Assembly: GCA_027858275.1 (NCBI GenBank)
Contig: JAQIDA010000033.1
Coordinates: 1 to 29,476, forward strand
DNA: 29,476 nucleotides
Origin: Candidatus Kapaibacterium sp.
Lineage (GTDB): Bacteria > Bacteroidota > Ignavibacteria > Kapaibacteriales > UBA2268
Direction: 5' to 3'
Both the position numbers and the translations under genes were made by a program. Below, piece by piece: positions 18,023 through 26,422 of this stretch (positions are counted from its first letter, which is position 1; every line of letters starts with the position of its first letter). Below the pieces are notes generated by a model, which was not told where the DNA came from, made no database searches, and saw nothing but the letters and a program-made list of their open reading frames with translations.

Positions 18023-18988
18023 ATGTCAAAGAAAAAAATAAACAGCGCGTTTCTCACGGGGATGTTCGTGATTTTCGGATCAATAATTTTGATCGGAACA
18101 ATACTCTGGCTGGGCGCCAATCAATTTCTGAAAGAGAACACACTCTACGTTACATATTTCGAAGGATCGGTAGAAGGGCTTGAAACAGGATCGCCGGTTA
18201 AATATCAGGGTGTATCTGTCGGAACTGTTAAATATTTGCGGGTGGCTCCTGACGGCAGATTGATAGAAGCAGTCATGAACATAGATACAAAAATTGAAGT
18301 TACCGACAGTCTCCGAGTCAAAACTGAAATGGCAGGCATTGCCGGCGGCAAATTCCTTCAATTATTCTTTCCGACAAACTCCGATATGATAGATTTGTAT
18401 CCGAGACCTGAATTCATACCTGAACATTATTATATTCGTTCGTTCCCTTCGGGAATAGATGAAATCGAAATAGCCGCAAGAGAAGTAATGGACAATTTGC
18501 GCCGATTAAAAATTCATGAAATATCTAATGAAACGATCAGATTCCTGAAGACATCCACCAAATTCTTTAACAACGAAGAGCTATATTCAATTATCGCTAA
18601 TCTGAAAAACGCAAGTAAGAATATTGATAATTTACTCAAGCAGGCAGACAGCTCGTCAGTATTGCTCAATATTGAAAGAACAAGCAGTACACTCCTTGCG
18701 ACATCGACAAAACTCGATGAATTCGCGAAAAATTTAAATCTTCAAATCGAAGATATGAATCTAAAAAATACTGTCGACAAAGCCTACGCCCAATACGACT
18801 CGACAATAACAGATACTCGAAAAGTGATTAACTCAATAGGCTTTCGCACAGAAACAATTCTTTTCAGCCTGAACGAGGTTTTAGAAGAACTGAAAAGGAC
18901 TAACAAACAATTGCGCAAATCACTTCGAGCCGTTTCGGACAATCCGTCTCAGGTGTTTTTCAGCGAGCCGCCGCCGGAGGAGGAGTAA
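18023..18988 (+). CDS. mlaD: MlaD-family MCE-domain lipid-binding protein
   Basis: One N-terminal transmembrane helix (about residues 10-33) anchors the protein in the inner membrane. An MCE domain follows (about 41-117) with GLETGSPVKYQGVSVGTV and MAGIAGGKFLQL, the family signatures. The remaining 200 residues are mostly charged helix, with possible coiled coil at LEELKRTNKQLRKSLR, and would extend into the periplasm. MlaD-type proteins form a hexameric ring that passes lipids between MlaE and periplasmic or outer-membrane partners. At 321 residues it is longer than E. coli MlaD (about 183), as is usual for MCE proteins with helical tails. It is third in the operon, 53 bp after mlaF. Confidence 0.93.
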   Translation: MSKKKINSAFLTGMFVIFGSIILIGTILWLGANQFLKENTLYVTYFEGSVEGLETGSPVKYQGVSVGTVKYLRVAPDGRLIEAVMNIDTKIEVTDSLRVKTEMAGIAGGKFLQLFFPTNSDMIDLYPRPEFIPEHYYIRSFPSGIDEIEIAAREVMDNLRRLKIHEISNETIRFLKTSTKFFNNEELYSIIANLKNASKNIDNLLKQADSSSVLLNIERTSSTLLATSTKLDEFAKNLNLQIEDMNLKNTVDKAYAQYDSTITDTRKVINSIGFRTETILFSLNEVLEELKRTNKQLRKSLRAVSDNPSQVFFSEPPPEEE

Positions 18989-19010
18989 AAAGCTGATACA
19001 GCATGTCTTC

Positions 19011-19102
19011 TGTAGGGGCGATCCCTGTGTGGTCGCGCCGACGATATTTAACTTTTCTCTCAACCTCATACGCCGGGCGAGCACACAGGCATCGCCCCTA
19101 CA
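19011..19102. repeat. MITE-like element with 26-bp imperfect inverted repeats
   Basis: The left arm (19011-19036, TGTAGGGGCGATCCCTGTGT...) and the right arm (19077-19102, ending GCATCGCCCCTACA) are reverse complements with only two mismatches, around a 40-base centre. Such TGTAGGGGCG...CGCCCCTACA elements occur in many bacterial genomes as dispersed non-autonomous repeats. It lies 22 bases after mlaD and is clearly richer in GC than its surroundings. A short open frame running across it is not a gene. Confidence 0.75.
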
Positions 19103-19144
19103 AACGAATACAGCAGAGCAATAATCCAACTTCCCGGTTTATCT

Positions 19145-19153
19145 CCCCCCCCC
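19145..19153 (+). repeat. C9 homopolymer tract upstream of the cyclophilin gene
   Basis: Nine consecutive C bases followed by TTTT, 81 bases before the cyclophilin start codon, in otherwise AT-rich DNA. Such tracts can slip during replication. Confidence 0.6.
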
Positions 19154-19234
19154 TTTTGTTTTCAAATTTATTAGCATTTCTCACAATTCTTGATTATCTT
19201 GAAAGTTGTTATTCATCTATATTTAGGAAAAGTC

Positions 19235-20101
19235 ATGAAAAATATTATTATTATTATGCTTTTAGTCGCGGCTTCTGTTGCTTCGGTTTATGCCGGCGAC
19301 GTCAAACAACTATCCGACGATACTAATTTGCATTATACAATTGCCGTAACTCACGGAGGCGAGGCAATCGGTGAGATCGAACTGGAACTCTTCCCGGAGC
19401 TCGCACCCGAGCATTGCCGCAATTTTGACAGCTTGGTCGAAATCAGATTCTATGACCGAACCGCTTTTCATCGTGTTATCCCGGACTTTATGGTTCAGGG
19501 CGGTGATCCCAATTCAAGAGACGGCGACAAAAGCACATGGGGATTCGGCGATCCTTCTCAAAGAAGTGTTCCGGCAGAGTTTAGTTCCGAATTACATCTG
19601 CGCGGAACTCTTTCTGCGGCAAGAGGAAATGACATCAACAGCGCCACTTCACAATTCTTCTTATGCGTTGTTCCTTGCCCGTGGTTGGACAATAAATATT
19701 CAATCTACGGTGAAGTCACAAGCGGCATGGACGTTGTCGACCAAATAGTAAACGTCCCTCGTGACGGAAACGATAATCCAAACGAAAAAGTCGAAATGAC
19801 AATCACAAAGAAAACTACTTCGGCGGAAGATTTGATAAATCCAAGCGCCGGAGCGATAACTATATATCCGAATCCCGCAAAGGACATGATTTCTTTCCGA
19901 TCTGAAGACAATGCACTTGTCTCCTCAGTTCAAATTATCAATCTAAACGGCAAAGCAGTTTTTGAGGAAGAATTCGCAAACGGCGCTATGCTCAATGATG
20001 TCAGTTTGAATCTGACTAATCTCAACACAGGTCTCTATCTTATGAGAATTTTCAAAGCCGACGGCACTGTCAGCCGATTGAAAATTATGATTAGTAAGTA
20101 G
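19235..20101 (+). CDS. T9SS-exported cyclophilin-type peptidyl-prolyl isomerase
   Basis: The ATG at 19235 follows TTTAGGAAAAG and gives a clean signal peptide (about residues 1-20, YA-G cut); an earlier TTG at 19190 would bury it. Residues about 34-193 are a cyclophilin domain that isomerises X-Pro bonds. The catalytic set is present: R80 in FHRVIPDFMVQGGDP, F85, M86, Q88, and W150 in CPWLDNKYSIYGE. Residues 207-288 are a type A T9SS sorting domain (ITIYPNPAKDMI, LNTGLYLMRIF, KIMISK end). This makes it a predicted surface or secreted foldase rather than the usual cytosolic or periplasmic enzyme. Total length is 288 residues. A strong terminator follows, and the upstream gap holds a repeat, so it is probably monocistronic. 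Confidence 0.93.
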   Translation: MKNIIIIMLLVAASVASVYAGDVKQLSDDTNLHYTIAVTHGGEAIGEIELELFPELAPEHCRNFDSLVEIRFYDRTAFHRVIPDFMVQGGDPNSRDGDKSTWGFGDPSQRSVPAEFSSELHLRGTLSAARGNDINSATSQFFLCVVPCPWLDNKYSIYGEVTSGMDVVDQIVNVPRDGNDNPNEKVEMTITKKTTSAEDLINPSAGAITIYPNPAKDMISFRSEDNALVSSVQIINLNGKAVFEEEFANGAMLNDVSLNLTNLNTGLYLMRIFKADGTVSRLKIMISK

Positions 20102-20129
20102 AGACATACAGATTTTACAAGTATTACAA

Positions 20130-20179
20130 ATCGACAGTCCGTCGGGGATAACAAATACTCCCGGGCTGTCGATTTTTTT
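20130..20179 (+). terminator. intrinsic terminator after the cyclophilin gene
   Basis: ATCGACAGTCCG (20130-20141) pairs with CGGGCTGTCGAT (20162-20173) over 12 bp with one wobble, followed directly by a T7 run (20173-20179). It lies 28 bases after the stop codon. Confidence 0.85.
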
Positions 20180-20293
20180 GATCCCGCTTCGACTACTTCA
20201 ATAACTGCATAAGAACTCCGTGTCTACTACGAACAGTTTGAACAACAAGGCTAAGCTTATAGACAAAAATGTAACCAATTAATAATAATCCGT

Positions 20294-20345
20294 GTCTGAA
20301 TTATAGATACCGGCGGAGATGAATAAGGTTCAGACCTGATTCCCG
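20294..20345 (+). other. leader hairpin upstream of the DUF4139 gene
   Basis: GTCTGAA (20294-20300) and TTCAGAC (20339-20345) are perfect complements enclosing a 38-nt segment, 59 bases before the start codon. The rest of the gap from 20180 shows no gene and no clear promoter. Its function, if any, is unknown. Confidence 0.25.
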
Positions 20346-20403
20346 CATCATTGAATAAATTGGATAAATCGAATAATCATTATAACAACAACGGGAGCAA
20401 ACC

Positions 20404-22089
20404 ATGAAGCGCTTAATTGTATTAATTCTGTTTTCTTTAACTGTTGCCGGCAACTGCCGAGCCAATACGATCACAATTGATCAATCGCCAAGCAATGTTG
20501 TTTTCTATCAAAAAGGAGCCGTTGTCTCTTACGATTTCACGGCAAATCTAAAAAAAGGTACTAACACAATCGTGTTCAAATCTCTGCCGCACAAAACGGA
20601 CGAAAACAGTTTTCGTATGTCGTCGGACGCCAATGTTATTATCAATTCTGTTACCTTTGATGAAGAGAAATACGAAAACGTCGAAAGTCAGGAACTAAAA
20701 ATACTCAGAGATTCATCTGCTACCATCGATTTTATGTTAGAAGTGATTCAAAACAAGAAACAGGTTCTCGAAGGGGAAGAAAAGATCATCAGTTCGTTCA
20801 GTCTCAACAACAATGAGAAATCCTCAACAGCCCAAGATTTGAAAACACATGCGGATTACTATAATACCAGAGTCGGAGAAATCAGAACCAATCTATTGGA
20901 ATTAACAAAAGAAGCAAAGTTGATAAAAGAGAAAAAACAGAAGTTGTCTATTGAAATTGCCTCAATAAACAGCAGCGCTTCTTCTCGTCAACAGTTTAGG
21001 GACCGATATTTCATGAATGCCGTGCTGAAAAGCGAAGAGGATAAAAAAGTTAATATGACTTTCAGTTTCTTCACCTACAGAGCCGGCTGGAAACCTATCT
21101 ACGACATTAAAATCGATGATGAATACACAAAACTTGATTTGACCTATAAAGCAAAAATATGGCAAGAATCCGGCTATGATTGGAATGACGTTGATATTAC
21201 TGTTTCAACGAGGAATCCTTCAGTCAACGGAGCATACAAAAAATTAACTACATGGTACGTCGGACATCTTACAACAGGAGTTTCATCTACGAGCAACGGC
21301 TTTTCAATCCGAGGATCCAGAACCTCAGAAACTCAGGTCAGACTTGACGGTCTCGATATCGGCAACCAATTTACAGGCGGGGCAGGATCCCTGTTTCCAA
21401 TGGTAACAACGAATCAATTTTCAGAAGTGTCAGAAACCCCAGTCATCATCGACGGCGTTAATGTCGGGACAGCATTGAACACATATTTCTCTTATGAGTA
21501 TCATCCAAAAGATAAATATGATGTCAAATCATCCAAGAACCCGCAGACAATATCACTCAAGTCAGAAGAGATTGAATGCGATTTTGAGCACTTTATCATT
21601 CCGTCCCGAGACACTGAAGCATACTTAGTCGCGAAAATCCCTGATTGGAGCAAGTACAGTCTGCTGCCCGGCTCCGCCAAAGTTTATTTTGGGAATTCTT
21701 ATGTAGGCAAAACCCATATAAGCACAAACAACGCTGATGAAAAACTCAGTGTTTCACTCGGGAAATCAAAGGGCATCCTCGCCGAGCGAGAAACATTGAA
21801 AAAATATACAGAGATCAAATTATTCAGCTCGAACATCGTAAAGAAATCCGGATATAAAATTAAAATTCGCAATAATCGCTCTGAGAACATCAAAGTAACC
21901 GTACAAGATCAAATACCCGTTTCAACTCATGAGAGTTTCCAAATTGAACTGCTCCGCAGCGACGGTGCGAAGTTGAAAAAATCAACCGGCATTCTCGAAT
22001 GGAAATTGGATTTAGATCCCGGCGAAACCGTTGAAAAAATATTTGTTTTTGAAGCGGATATTCCCAAAGGACAGACTTTGAGGAGATAA
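20404..22089 (+). CDS. DUF4139 (MuiA-like) secreted protein with TonB-plug-like insert
   Basis: A signal peptide (about residues 1-21, NCRA-N) and a GGGAGCAAACC ribosome-binding region support the ATG. Residues about 24-110 resemble the DUF4140 N-terminal domain and about 115-200 are charged helix, possibly coiled coil. The DUF4139 beta domain runs from about 205 to the end, with YRAGWKPIYDIKI, the WNDVDITVSTRNP strand, and a closing LDPGETVEKIFVFEADIPKG. Inside it, residues about 291-352 read GFSIRGSRTSETQVRLDG and later PVIIDGVNVGT, which resemble the plug domain of TonB-dependent receptors. The family is linked by name to mucoidy inhibitor A, but no biochemical role is established here. 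The product is probably periplasmic or surface-located. Length is 561. Confidence 0.85.
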   Translation: MKRLIVLILFSLTVAGNCRANTITIDQSPSNVVFYQKGAVVSYDFTANLKKGTNTIVFKSLPHKTDENSFRMSSDANVIINSVTFDEEKYENVESQELKILRDSSATIDFMLEVIQNKKQVLEGEEKIISSFSLNNNEKSSTAQDLKTHADYYNTRVGEIRTNLLELTKEAKLIKEKKQKLSIEIASINSSASSRQQFRDRYFMNAVLKSEEDKKVNMTFSFFTYRAGWKPIYDIKIDDEYTKLDLTYKAKIWQESGYDWNDVDITVSTRNPSVNGAYKKLTTWYVGHLTTGVSSTSNGFSIRGSRTSETQVRLDGLDIGNQFTGGAGSLFPMVTTNQFSEVSETPVIIDGVNVGTALNTYFSYEYHPKDKYDVKSSKNPQTISLKSEEIECDFEHFIIPSRDTEAYLVAKIPDWSKYSLLPGSAKVYFGNSYVGKTHISTNNADEKLSVSLGKSKGILAERETLKKYTEIKLFSSNIVKKSGYKIKIRNNRSENIKVTVQDQIPVSTHESFQIELLRSDGAKLKKSTGILEWKLDLDPGETVEKIFVFEADIPKGQTLRR

Positions 22090-22126
22090 GGCAGCCCTAA
22101 CAGAATACATTAGTATTTATAATATT

Positions 22127-22162
22127 GCAGGGCGATCACGGAGTGGTTGTCCTGCCTTTTTT
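22127..22162 (+). terminator. intrinsic terminator after the DUF4139 gene
   Basis: A 13-bp stem with three wobbles, GCAGGGCGATCAC (22127-22139) with GTGGTTGTCCTGC (22143-22155), has a 3-nt loop and is followed by a T6 run (22157-22162). It starts 37 bases after the stop codon. Confidence 0.85.
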
Positions 22163-22245
22163 GTTGCGGCACAGCACTATTGTCTTTAATCTCCTGTTAA
22201 AACCACATAAATAACACATTATTTAATCTGCAGCCTATCCTTTAT

Positions 22246-22280
22246 TTGTCTGAACAAATTTTAATTAGTATATTAAAATT
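22246..22280 (+). promoter_or_regulatory. candidate promoter TTGTCT-17-TATATT with overlapping palindrome
   Basis: TTGTCT (22246-22251) and TATATT (22269-22274) are 17 bases apart, matching the spacing and -10 of the site at 2082. A perfect 9-bp inverted repeat, AATTTTAAT (22257-22265) with ATTAAAATT (22272-22280), brackets the -10 box and could be a repressor operator. The start codon lies about 45 bases on. Confidence 0.45.
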
Positions 22281-22318
22281 CGAATTGATTCACGATAATT
22301 TTTCATATTAAGGTGATT

Positions 22319-24115
22319 ATGAAAATGAAATCCGCAAAATTGTATTTATTGATATTAGCAGCAGTCATAGGTTTCAGCTCATGCATAAAACCTGTCACAA
22401 GCCCTAAAGAAGTCATTTGTCCCGTTCCTGTTCAGGACTGCGCTCCGACACAGTGGAAGGGAATGCCGTACGACAGCACTAAGACCAATTTGGAAATCGC
22501 AGGTTTCCGCTATGCTTTCCGCCCGGTTGAACGTGTCAACACAGTCAACGATGAATGGAACTTAGCATTCTATTCTACAAACAGAGCTTTGATGACTGTA
22601 AGCGACGGAGACCGACAAGTTGCCGTTCGAACAAGAATGGTTAAGCCCGACAGAGGCACGATAGAAGGCGGCATAGCCTTTCCCCTCCCCGGTCATGTGG
22701 GCTGCGTAAGTTCTGCCGGTGAAAATATTGTTTTTGCGGTCTCTCCTGACAGAGGCGAACCCGGACGTTCGGATTTATACTCCGGCGTTTTCCGAAACAA
22801 TTGGATTACGAATATAGAGCACATGGGCGCGGGAGTTCATCAGGACGAGCACTCTTTTGAATCGCATCCGGCACTCTATCCCGGCGGAAAACTTGTGTTT
22901 TTCACCTCTGACAGACCTTACGGACTCGGCGGTACAGATATTTGGTTTTCTTATAAACTGTCAGATGCTGAATGGTCCGAGCCGATAAATTGCGGCGAAT
23001 CAATCAATTCGAAATGTGATGATTTGACCCCCTTTGTAACAAATGACGGAAACCGAATCTACTTCTCATCAGCCGGGCACGAAACGGTCGGCGGTTATGA
23101 TATATTTTCCGCGAGATTCAGCAATAAGTTCAAATCGGCCATCGCGACGAATAATTATAAATCACTTCAGCCCGACGATATCTTCTTTGAAGCCCGCAGA
23201 AATATGCGCCCTCCGCTCAATACCGAATGGGATGAATTATTCCCGACTTCTCCGGGCAACGGCGACTCGCTTCTGTATTACAGCTCCAACCAAGCTCAGG
23301 AATATACAGCTCGTGCTCCCGGCGGATTCGATCTGTATGTAAGAATGAAAATTATTCCTCTCGAAATCCAAAACGCTAAAGCATACAGAGATATTGCCGA
23401 AGCGGAACTCCCTGATATTGACGAGGATATTCCCGAAATAACGATTCCCATAGCTCCAAATTTCGAGCTTAGCGGGAAAGTGTACAACGAAGAAACGGAA
23501 CAAATAATTCCCAATACATTACTGACTGTAAAAGAACCGCCAAACCCTAAAATAACACAAACGACAAAAACAAATGATGTCGGTGAATACGCTTTGACGC
23601 TTGAAAAAGATATTGAATACGAAATCACAGCTCAATCCGAAGACCTCTTTTTCGATACTTTTACGATAAATATTGACGGCTTGGATACTCTGACTCAGAA
23701 GACTCATGACTTCTATATACCCGTTACATTGATGCTCAGAATCAACTTCCCGACTGACAAATATGACACTCCTTATAGATTCATTTTGGACAGCAACGGC
23801 ATAGAGTCCAATATAACTTGGCAAACGGAACTCGACAATCTCGCAAAAAATATTATTGATTACACAGAAAATCTTTCCCGCCTGTTACTCGTCGGTCATA
23901 CTGATGAAGTCGGTACAGTGGAATACAATGACGAGTTAGGTCAAAATCGTGTAGGCTTTGTGATTTCTGAAGTAATCAAACGCGGCGTTCCGGCAAGATT
24001 GCTGCTCGGAAGCTCGGCAGGCGAATTAAAACCTTTGAGACAACGTGAAGGCGAAAGCCTGAAAATGTTCAGAATGCGACTTAGACGTGTTGAACTGCAA
24101 AAAACCCTGAAATAA
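22319..24115 (+). CDS. PorE-like OmpA-family outer-membrane lipoprotein (PD40, CRD, OmpA)
   Basis: I chose the ATG at 22319 because AAGG ends five bases before it; a GTG at 22313 is possible. The signal peptide ends in a relaxed lipobox, GFSSC, with C22 lipidated. Residues about 150-345 carry PD40/WD40-like blades (HPALYPGGKLVFFTSDRPYG, PFVTNDGNRIYFSS, GGYDIFSARF, GGFDLYVR). A carboxypeptidase-regulatory-like module follows (about 380-465, LSGKVYNEET...NDVGEYALTL). The C-terminus is an OmpA peptidoglycan-binding domain (LLLVGHTDEVGTVEYNDELGQNRV). This order is that described for the T9SS lipoprotein PorE, except that I see no N-terminal TPR. It would tie the outer membrane to peptidoglycan. 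A T9SS role is an inference, strengthened by four T9SS cargo genes nearby. Confidence 0.85.
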   Translation: MKMKSAKLYLLILAAVIGFSSCIKPVTSPKEVICPVPVQDCAPTQWKGMPYDSTKTNLEIAGFRYAFRPVERVNTVNDEWNLAFYSTNRALMTVSDGDRQVAVRTRMVKPDRGTIEGGIAFPLPGHVGCVSSAGENIVFAVSPDRGEPGRSDLYSGVFRNNWITNIEHMGAGVHQDEHSFESHPALYPGGKLVFFTSDRPYGLGGTDIWFSYKLSDAEWSEPINCGESINSKCDDLTPFVTNDGNRIYFSSAGHETVGGYDIFSARFSNKFKSAIATNNYKSLQPDDIFFEARRNMRPPLNTEWDELFPTSPGNGDSLLYYSSNQAQEYTARAPGGFDLYVRMKIIPLEIQNAKAYRDIAEAELPDIDEDIPEITIPIAPNFELSGKVYNEETEQIIPNTLLTVKEPPNPKITQTTKTNDVGEYALTLEKDIEYEITAQSEDLFFDTFTINIDGLDTLTQKTHDFYIPVTLMLRINFPTDKYDTPYRFILDSNGIESNITWQTELDNLAKNIIDYTENLSRLLLVGHTDEVGTVEYNDELGQNRVGFVISEVIKRGVPARLLLGSSAGELKPLRQREGESLKMFRMRLRRVELQKTLK

Positions 24116-24199
24116 TAAGATTCTGTGAAAAGTTTTTTATATTTTTACATATTCTCGACAGATGAAAATAATTGACTCTATAACTATTGATATAAAATA

Positions 24200-26422
24200 A
24201 TGACTGTAAAAAGATTTCTGATAGTCCTCCTTTTTGTAAATTTGCTCGGCGGATTCATCCTCTATGAGTATATAGATACCGTTGTCAGCGAGGGCATCCC
24301 TTCAGTATATAATTTGGAAAACCCACAACAGAATTTCGCTACTCGAGTTATCAGCGGCGATGGGGAATTGTTGGACCTTTTTTGTATAGAAAAAAGAATT
24401 TCAAAACCCGATGACGAAATACCGCAGGATTTCATTAACGCTCTGATCGCCACGGAAGATCGAAAATTTTATAGGCATTGGGGTCTAGATATTGACCGAA
24501 TTATCAAGGCTATTGTCAAAGGTTTGATGCGAGGCAGTGTCCGCGAAGGAGCCTCAACAATCACACAGCAATTAGCAAGAAATCTCTTTTTGGATCAAAG
24601 CAGAACTTTGTCCAGAAAATTGCGCGAAGCCAAAACAGCTATGCTGATTGAGGAAAAATACACAAAAGATGAGATCATCCGAATGTATGCCAATACCGTT
24701 CATTTCGGACGAGGTGCCTACGGTATACAATCAGCGGCTCAAATCTATTTCGATAAAATTCCTGAAGAACTTAGCACAGCCGAATGCGCTTTCCTCGTCG
24801 GAGTTCTGAAAGCTCCTACTCATTACAACGGAATGGTTAATAAAGAAAAAGCAGTCCGCCGCAGAAATTTGGTTTTGCGATTGATGAAAGATCAGGGCTT
24901 CCTCGCTCATACAGAGTTTATTGAAGCTTATGAGTCACTACTCGAATTTTCTCATGGAAAAATCAAGAAAAACAACCAATCATATCTTGCGCCTCATTTT
25001 GTAGAAACAATTCGCAAGAATTTGAAAAAGAATAAAAATATCGATTCATATAATTTCTATCGGGACGGTCTGACTATCTATACCACGCTGAACACAGGTA
25101 TTCAGAAGTATGCAAATGAAGTTGTACAAGATCACATGGACAAATATCAGAAGAAATTCAATAAATCGTGGAGATGGCGGAACAACAAAAAGTTACTCAA
25201 CGAATTTCTGAAAGAAGCAGCCGAAGATCGCGCAGATTATTCAGCTGCCTCGGCAAGTGAAAAGAAAAAAATATTAAAGAATTTAAAGAGAAATTCAAGC
25301 TTCGTAGATTCTGTAAAAAATGCTGTTACAACTGTCCAAATTGGACTGGTTGTAATCAATCCCGTAAACGGCAAAGTTCTGGCAATGGTCGGGGCTTCAC
25401 CAAAATTCATGGAGGATCAGTCTGACGCCAAATATTCATTGAATCACGCCAATCAGATCAAAAGACAACCGGGATCTGCATTCAAACCTTTCGTATACGC
25501 TTCGGCTTTGGAAGCGGGCATGACTCCTGAATCAATAGTTGAATGCGGACCGTATTCTTTTGAATTACCCTCAGGGGATATATGGATACCTCGCGGCACA
25601 GGGAATTGCGAAGAAGGTGACACTAAGACATTATATCAAGCCCTCGTCAGCTCTATTAATACAGTAGCGGCACGATTGATAACTGAAGTTACGACTCCCA
25701 GACATGTAGTTGAAATGGCACATCGAGCCGGAATTCGTTCACGATTGTTAGCAGTACCTGCCCTTGCTCTCGGTGCGGGCGGTGAAGTTGTTCCTATCGA
25801 AATGGTCTCGGCATACGGGACTTTCCCAAATCGAGGCATTCACGTAAAACCTTATTACGTCGCAAGAGTAGAAGACCGGTTCGGGAACACACTTTTTGAG
25901 AAGACAAAATCTATTCAAGCCAACGATGTGATGAGCAGAAAAATTGCCGATAAAATGATATTTATGATGCAAGGTGTTGTAGAATACGGTACCGGCCGCT
26001 CGGCACGAAAATATTTCAAAGGAGTTGAATGCGGCGGCAAAACCGGCACGACCAATGATTATACAGATGCTTGGTTCGTAGGATATACACCTCAACTCGT
26101 TGCCGGTGTTTGGGTAGGGTTCGACGATCAACGGATTACTTTTACGGGAGGCTACGGCTATGCAAGCGCAGCAGCTGCACCGGTTTGGGGCAAGCTGATG
26201 GACAAAATTTACAAAGACAAGAAACTGCCCTATAAGCAAAAGCAGTTCCATTTCAACAACAGTGATAGTGATTCCTCTGAATTCAGCAATATGTACACGA
26301 GGATACAAGAAATTAAAAACAGAACTTCGAGCACAATCACAATAGATTCAAACGCACAAAACAATGGCAGCAGTACTCCGAACATTAAAAGTTTGGACTC
26401 GCAAAAACGAGGACCACAATAA
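24200..26422 (+). CDS. class A penicillin-binding protein (PBP1A type)
   Basis: A bifunctional inner-membrane enzyme that polymerises and crosslinks peptidoglycan. A single N-terminal transmembrane helix (about 5-22) leads to the GT51 glycosyltransferase domain with the catalytic E86 in ATEDRKFYRHWG, GASTITQQLARNLF (117-130), RKLREAK and the LSTAECAFLVGVLKAPTHYN motif. The transpeptidase domain holds SAFK (S426, K429), SIN (485-487) and KTGT (614-617), so both active sites are intact. A charged insert of about 70 residues (310-380) joins the domains, and the last 55 residues are a Ser/Asn-rich tail. Length is 740. Its stop overlaps the next start by one base (TAATG), so the two genes are translationally coupled. 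Confidence 0.96.
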   Translation: MTVKRFLIVLLFVNLLGGFILYEYIDTVVSEGIPSVYNLENPQQNFATRVISGDGELLDLFCIEKRISKPDDEIPQDFINALIATEDRKFYRHWGLDIDRIIKAIVKGLMRGSVREGASTITQQLARNLFLDQSRTLSRKLREAKTAMLIEEKYTKDEIIRMYANTVHFGRGAYGIQSAAQIYFDKIPEELSTAECAFLVGVLKAPTHYNGMVNKEKAVRRRNLVLRLMKDQGFLAHTEFIEAYESLLEFSHGKIKKNNQSYLAPHFVETIRKNLKKNKNIDSYNFYRDGLTIYTTLNTGIQKYANEVVQDHMDKYQKKFNKSWRWRNNKKLLNEFLKEAAEDRADYSAASASEKKKILKNLKRNSSFVDSVKNAVTTVQIGLVVINPVNGKVLAMVGASPKFMEDQSDAKYSLNHANQIKRQPGSAFKPFVYASALEAGMTPESIVECGPYSFELPSGDIWIPRGTGNCEEGDTKTLYQALVSSINTVAARLITEVTTPRHVVEMAHRAGIRSRLLAVPALALGAGGEVVPIEMVSAYGTFPNRGIHVKPYYVARVEDRFGNTLFEKTKSIQANDVMSRKIADKMIFMMQGVVEYGTGRSARKYFKGVECGGKTGTTNDYTDAWFVGYTPQLVAGVWVGFDDQRITFTGGYGYASAAAAPVWGKLMDKIYKDKKLPYKQKQFHFNNSDSDSSEFSNMYTRIQEIKNRTSSTITIDSNAQNNGSSTPNIKSLDSQKRGPQ

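Noticed and set aside
19003..19326. 107-codon + strand open frame
   Set aside because: It runs through the inverted-repeat element and into the cyclophilin gene in another frame; the composition is arginine- and serine-rich, as expected from repeat DNA.
24172..24198. TTGACT with downstream TATAAA-like bases before the PBP gene
   Set aside because: The spacing is only 13-15 bases and the -10 would abut the ATG at 24200, leaving no room for a leader.
25748..26308. 186-codon minus-strand open frame
   Set aside because: It is antisense to the PBP transpeptidase domain, whose KTGT motif is intact; the frame shows no recognisable protein features.
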